Shown here: piece after piece, positions 59,964-64,000 of the stretch
Layout: every line of letters begins with the position of its first letter
Numbering within the stretch: the first letter of the stretch is position 1
Translations under genes and position numbers: made by a program
The notes under the pieces: model-generated
Seen by the model: only the letters and a program-made list of their open reading frames with translations
The model's database searches: none
Told to the model about the DNA's origin: nothing
NCBI GenBank assembly: GCA_025738555.1
Contig: JAOVFP010000007.1
Span: 1,674,001-1,738,000 of the forward strand
DNA: 64,000 bases
Reading direction: 5' to 3'
DNA from: Cyathus striatus
Lineage: Eukaryota; Basidiomycota; Agaricomycetes; Agaricales; Nidulariaceae

Positions 59964-61040
59964 TCAACAGCTACTTCCAGTGGCACTGCGCCTGACCATC
60001 GAGTGGCCACTTGGCCCCGGAGGGGTTGGGGAGTCTTGCCTGGGCCTCTTGGTCCCACGACCCTTTTCAGTCGGCGGTGGCTTTCGTGACTTGTCTGGCT
60101 CTTCATAGTCTTTATCATTTGGGTCATTGTCTTTATCATCAGGGTCATACCCAGGATAGTAAGTGTTGTCTTCATTGGCATCAAGCGGAATATCGCCTGT
60201 CCAGGTTTTAAAAATTGAAAAAATTCGGTCAAGGATTGGGTATTTGCGCCTAAGATCATTCCTTATGTGTCTCGGTTTCATGAATAGGATGTATCCCACT
60301 GATACAATCACAAATTTAGGTTGTATATGGCTTTGAACTTTCGGGAAATTCTGGAAGGGGTATGTATGAATAGTGAATGACCCAGGGCCCAGAGGTTTTG
60401 AGAAATCATTCTGGCGCATAAAGGCGATATCTTCCATATCTTTAATAGGAAACACCTGGTACTCAAAGTTCTTTACATCCTAAAAATATGTAAACATGTA
60501 TCACGACATGATGAAAATCTAGAACTGACTTTGAACGTTGGAAAATTGCGTCGTACGCAACCCAAAGGGTGCGAAATATGTTCTTCATATGTATCAACGA
60601 CCGATATATCAGGAAGAAGAATCCACATTTCGCTATCGAACATCCTGTGCACAGATCCCCCGGCTGTTCAAACACTGCAGTGTGAAAAATTGGCAAGAGC
60701 GTAATAGTAAAAATATACCGCAAAAAATATTGTAACGGGTGTCGAGGTTTAGAATGCCTTTTCTCATATTCCAATACCATTCGAGGGAGTCGAGCTGGAT
60801 CAGAATATAAATATTATAATAATATAAGGTATATTTGATTTCTCATACCACTCTATGGAGCCTCCAAAACCGTCTAGGGACGACATGGCAGTTTTGAATC
60901 CCTCGATTCACTGAACAATTCTCCACGAGGCAGCGGCCTTCATTGGGATCGTTCTCTGCTACTCGACTCTGTATTTCACGAGTTTTACGCTCTTCATCAA
61001 CATCAATGCGTGTGAGTGGTGTGGACCACTGTAACGACAT
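59964..61040 (-). CDS. HNH-domain protein C, with complete His-Asn-His set
   Basis: Exons 60849-61040, 60719-60794, 60530-60663 and 59964-60479, 305 residues, with the same intron phases as its paralogues. Core: CLVENC, His52 in NCHVVPRR, LEWYWNMRKGILNLDTRYNI with Asn80/Asn86, and His95 in GGSVHRMFDSEMWILLPD. This is the only member here with all three catalytic positions. The second block reads FEYQVFPIKDMEDIAFMRQN and VQSHIQPKFVIVSVGYILF. The tail differs: an Asp-rich run (PDDKDNDPNDKDYEEPDK) followed by a basic Pro-rich end. It lies on the opposite strand, between B and D. A DNA endonuclease is the family expectation; substrate and purpose are unknown. Confidence 0.85.
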
Positions 61041-61690
61041 TTTAAGTAAAGGTTAGGTACGAGGCAGAAGAGATGACAAGAGGCTATAGGTACTGAAAAG
61101 TGAACAAGTTGTTAAAGCCTACTTATACGTTCGATCTTCGGCTGCTGGACTTCTGAAAAACTTGTGGAATGCTAACAATGGGTAGTACGACCTCTTCAAG
61201 CCTTCTGAAGCAGGAGTCGAAAACAATGAACTTCATGTCTTGAATTGCTGATGATTGCTGTGAGCTTACCAGACTTTGATATCCCTCACCATCCTTAATT
61301 GCATATGGTGGTAATTTCTTCTAATTTAAACAATGAAATCCCTTCTGGGTATCTAATTGTTCTGGGTATCTGTGAGCAGTTATTAAAATTGTCCATTCAT
61401 GGATTGATATAATACATAAAACCATTCATGAGCGTGAACACTGTCATTGTTACACAGTTATCATTGTCAAGTTTTTTCAGTCTTTTTTATTAACCCAAAC
61501 CAGCTCAAAACCATTATTATGTTTCAGATTTTCAATGACGAGAATAAGCGAGGTTACAAGCTGTACATATTGAGAAGCCGGAAAGCCGATGATTGTTCGT
61601 CGGGGATTAAATAGCACTTCAACCGTGTGACATTTAATGAGATCAACCAAGTAAGACGCTCCCACTTTCTTCTTTCCTTCATCCTTGAAA
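61041..61690. other. Divergent promoter region between HNH-C and HNH-D
   Basis: 650 bp with no recognisable gene; a 100-codon minus frame at 61477-61779 overlaps the start of HNH-D and is not supported. Confidence 0.4.
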
Positions 61691-62976
61691 ATGTCGGAAA
61701 AGTCAACCGCAGAACATAACAACCATTCAGAGCTCATGAGAGTTGCCCTCAAGAAACGCGTTGATGCAGTCGATCCCAACGGAGGACGCTGCCTGGTCGA
61801 GAATCATTCTGAGCGCCAGGATATCGAATATTGCTATGTCATGCCTCGAAAGCTCATACACAACGACGGATTGGTACGCATTTTGCATGTTATTAAGATA
61901 ATCACCTTTTTAATGACTCACTTGTGGTATTTTCCAGCTCGATTCATTGGAATGGAATTGGAATATGCGAAAAGGAACGCTAAACCTTGATACTCGGTAC
62001 AACGTCTTCCCCGGTGAGAATATTGTGCTACGCCTAACTTCCTAACTTTTTGTCGTGTTAAATACATTCAAATAGCTAGAACATCAGTGTGTAGAATGTT
62101 CGATAAAAATCAATGGATATTGTTGCCCGATGAAGCTATCATTGAAACATATATGAATGCCATGCTTGATTCAGAAGCAGGAAGTACACACCGAGAAAAT
62201 TTTCCGAATATAAATGTGTGATTCTTTATTTTATTCTATCATGCACACTAATTTGACATACGTCTCAGGGAACGCAGTTTGAGTACCGCTTGATACCGGT
62301 TGTGGACATGGAAGATGTTACATTTACACGTCAGAACGATATCACTGCATCAGTACAACAAGCCGACCCCTTTACAATTCACAAATACCCCTTCGACACT
62401 CTTCCTACACTCATTAGCCATATTCATCCCAAGTTCGTCATTGCAGCGGTCGGATACCTACTATTTTCAAACAAGCCTTTCATTATGCCTTTTTTCAAAC
62501 AATACCCCATCCTTAGAACAATCGTCAAAATCTATCGCCTATGGACTGGACGGTTTCCTGCGGATTCAATAATTGATTCTACATTTTTTCCGGAGTATTA
62601 TGTGCTTGTAGGGAATGTTGACGAAATCGGGGACGACAATGGATCTACTAAAACTGAAGAGGGCCGAGGATATAAGAGGCTTACTCCACCCACAGATCCC
62701 GCCGATATAATCGAAAGTGTTACATCCGATGAGCCCGGGGATGATTCAGGTTCTGACAATTCAGCTAACAGGCATATTCGTATGAAAGTTGAGATGTTTC
62801 GCTCGAGGTACAGATATAAGGGATGGGGTAACCCTCGAAAACCGAAGAAACCAAAGCTGAATCCTTCTCTTCCGGATGGTGAAACGACAATGTGGAATAA
62901 GGATTCATTAGCAGAATGGGCTAGGAATGTTGGATCAAATAGTGTAGTTCATAGCGGCGATAACTTGTCGATATGA
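61691..62976 (+). CDS. HNH-domain protein D, active-site histidines replaced
   Basis: Exons 61691-61873, 61938-62013, 62076-62215 and 62269-62976, 368 residues, intact. Compared with the family, RCLVENC reads RCLVENH, the first catalytic His is Tyr49 (IEYCYVMPRK) and the last is Cys92 (TSVCRMFDKNQW), while LNLDTRYNVF is kept. The second block (FEYRLIPVVDMEDVTFTRQN, LISHIHPKFVIAAVGYLLF) is well conserved. The C-terminus has an acidic stretch, a basic Arg/Lys patch (RYRYKGWGNPRKPKKPK) and TTMWNKDSLAEWARNVG, matching the original tail of HNH-A. The open frame despite lost catalytic residues suggests a non-catalytic DNA-binding role or early decay. Confidence 0.85.
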
Positions 62977-63863
62977 CGTGTTTCCCACGAGGGCGGGTAG
63001 CATTGCCATTGGACATATTATTCGTAGCTGGGGAAATGTAATATATACGGGTCACATTAATCTATAAGAGGCTCGTGCCATCTTTCTGTTACCCTTCTTG
63101 TAAATAAGTATATCGAATATAAAGTCTCCGGGTAGACTCTCAGGTGTTCGTTACTACATAGTGAAGTTATTTAAACTTTCAACATCTCCCCAGCTGACTC
63201 GCCATGGCGTAGGCCTAGTCCACCACGGCTCCATACGATACTGTTCCCACCGCTATGCACCCCCTACACGGTCGAAGCCCATACTGTTTGCAGACAATAC
63301 CTCCCACTTCAACCATACGCCACATCTCCTTTGAGAAGATTGTAGATGCGAGCCGAAGAGCTGTTTGGTTGGCATATCTCCCACTCGGATTTGATTTCCT
63401 AGTGCGTGTGCAGTGAGTGGAAGCCGTGCATTGCGGGAACTCTCTCTCGTCAGGGAGGAACGACATACCCTGTGTTCGCTCCTGCGTCTCCATTTTATAC
63501 CTCGACGAGTAAGTCTAAGTGGGTTAACTTGTGCTTTAGTTTGGATGAACGCTTTGGTGAGGAGTGACGCGTGACGGTGTATGGGAACCTGAGACAGAGA
63601 TACAAAGGAAGGGGTTATGTTGTATTGCGAGTGAATATTCGTGACAGTAGAAACCGAGTAAGTAGTATTAACATCGTCTGATTCGTCTCTTTACATGTAG
63701 CGGGCCTAACCTGGCCCTAACAGGTCCTTACGTCGGGAGACCGGAAATCGTCCGTAGTCGGGACTTGAATTGAAGTTGGATAGTAATTTTCACGCACCTT
63801 GACTTAGAACCACCATTATCGAAGTATTACGCCCACTGCTTGTTACTCTCCTTCCACGCAAGA
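62977..63863. other. Spacer before HNH-E
   Basis: A 92-codon minus frame (63215-63493) has no motif. The last 60 bp before HNH-E resemble the HNH-A upstream region (ATTATCGAAGTA, TTACGCCCAC). Confidence 0.4.
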
Positions 63864-64000
63864 ATGTTAATGAACTCCAAGTTCACCGTATTATCACACA
63901 TCTCGGCAGGACCGGACTTAAACGCTATCAGAAAGCGTGTTAATGAAGTTGATACTAATGAAGGTCGTTGCTTGGTAGAGAGCTGCTCAGACAGCATCGA
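63864..64000 (+). CDS. HNH-domain protein E, 5' part only
   Basis: Open from ATG (63864; a second ATG at 63870) to the window edge: MNSKFTVLSHISAG then LNAIRKRVNEVDTNEGRCLV and ESCSDSI, aligned with the first exon of HNH-A and B. The catalytic histidine lies just beyond the edge, so its state cannot be judged. Confidence 0.75.
   Translation, partial: MLMNSKFTVLSHISAGPDLNAIRKRVNEVDTNEGRCLVESCSDSI

Noticed and set aside
63215..63493. 92-codon minus frame before HNH-E
   Set aside because: No motif or homologue in the window, no plausible promoter; left as spacer.

Overview
The window looks like a basidiomycete nuclear contig, most likely an Agaricomycete. The evidence is many short GT-AG introns (about 47-75 nt), a class I fungal G-alpha gene, an AA9 lytic polysaccharide monooxygenase, fungal 7-TM orphan proteins, intron-bearing tRNAs and an expanded basidiomycete-type HNH_2 family. 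Placement near Rhizoctonia/Ceratobasidium (Cantharellales) is only a guess from that HNH expansion. No rRNA, CRISPR array or organellar sequence was seen.

Layout. (1) 0-19 kb and 33.6-37.6 kb are a mosaic of diverged segmental duplications. The repeating order is AA9 tail - TMEM170-like gene - 7-TM gene - FAD-linked oxidase. The first unit has a frameshifted AA9 gene, a broken TMEM170 gene, an intact 7-TM gene and an oxidase cut off after about 47 codons. The second unit has intact TMEM170, 7-TM and oxidase genes. A third partial unit (33.6-37.6 kb) has another intact oxidase. (2) 18.9-24.4 kb is a 5.46-kb element with about 340-bp terminal inverted repeats built from CGCAACTTTTT motifs, inserted just behind the second oxidase. 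The third unit gives the empty site. (3) 26.2-33.6 kb is almost devoid of CpG, full of simple and inverted repeats, and holds the ruins of a glycoside-hydrolase-like gene. (4) 38.3-46.5 kb is euchromatin-like: two tRNA-Glu(TTC), the G-alpha gene (354 aa, complete, minus strand) and three tRNA-Arg(CCT), every tRNA with an intron. (5) 48-64 kb is a cluster of five related HNH-domain genes with the same three intron positions, riddled with DNA transposons.

The most interesting object is a 5.28-kb Mutator-like element (48272-53553) with a 9-bp target duplication that splits one HNH gene. It carries a 17-exon transposase gene that reads open from end to end. The predicted protein has an N-terminal ubiquitin-like domain ending in RLRGG, followed immediately by VIDLT, a classical SUMO-interaction motif, then a Cys/His cluster and a DDE core. 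Of the four HNH genes with sequence through the catalytic region, only the minus-strand copy (59964-61040) keeps all three His/Asn/His positions; the others look like decayed or re-purposed paralogues.

Coordinates of spliced genes come from hand translation and matching intron phase. Names rest on motif recognition, not on database searches.
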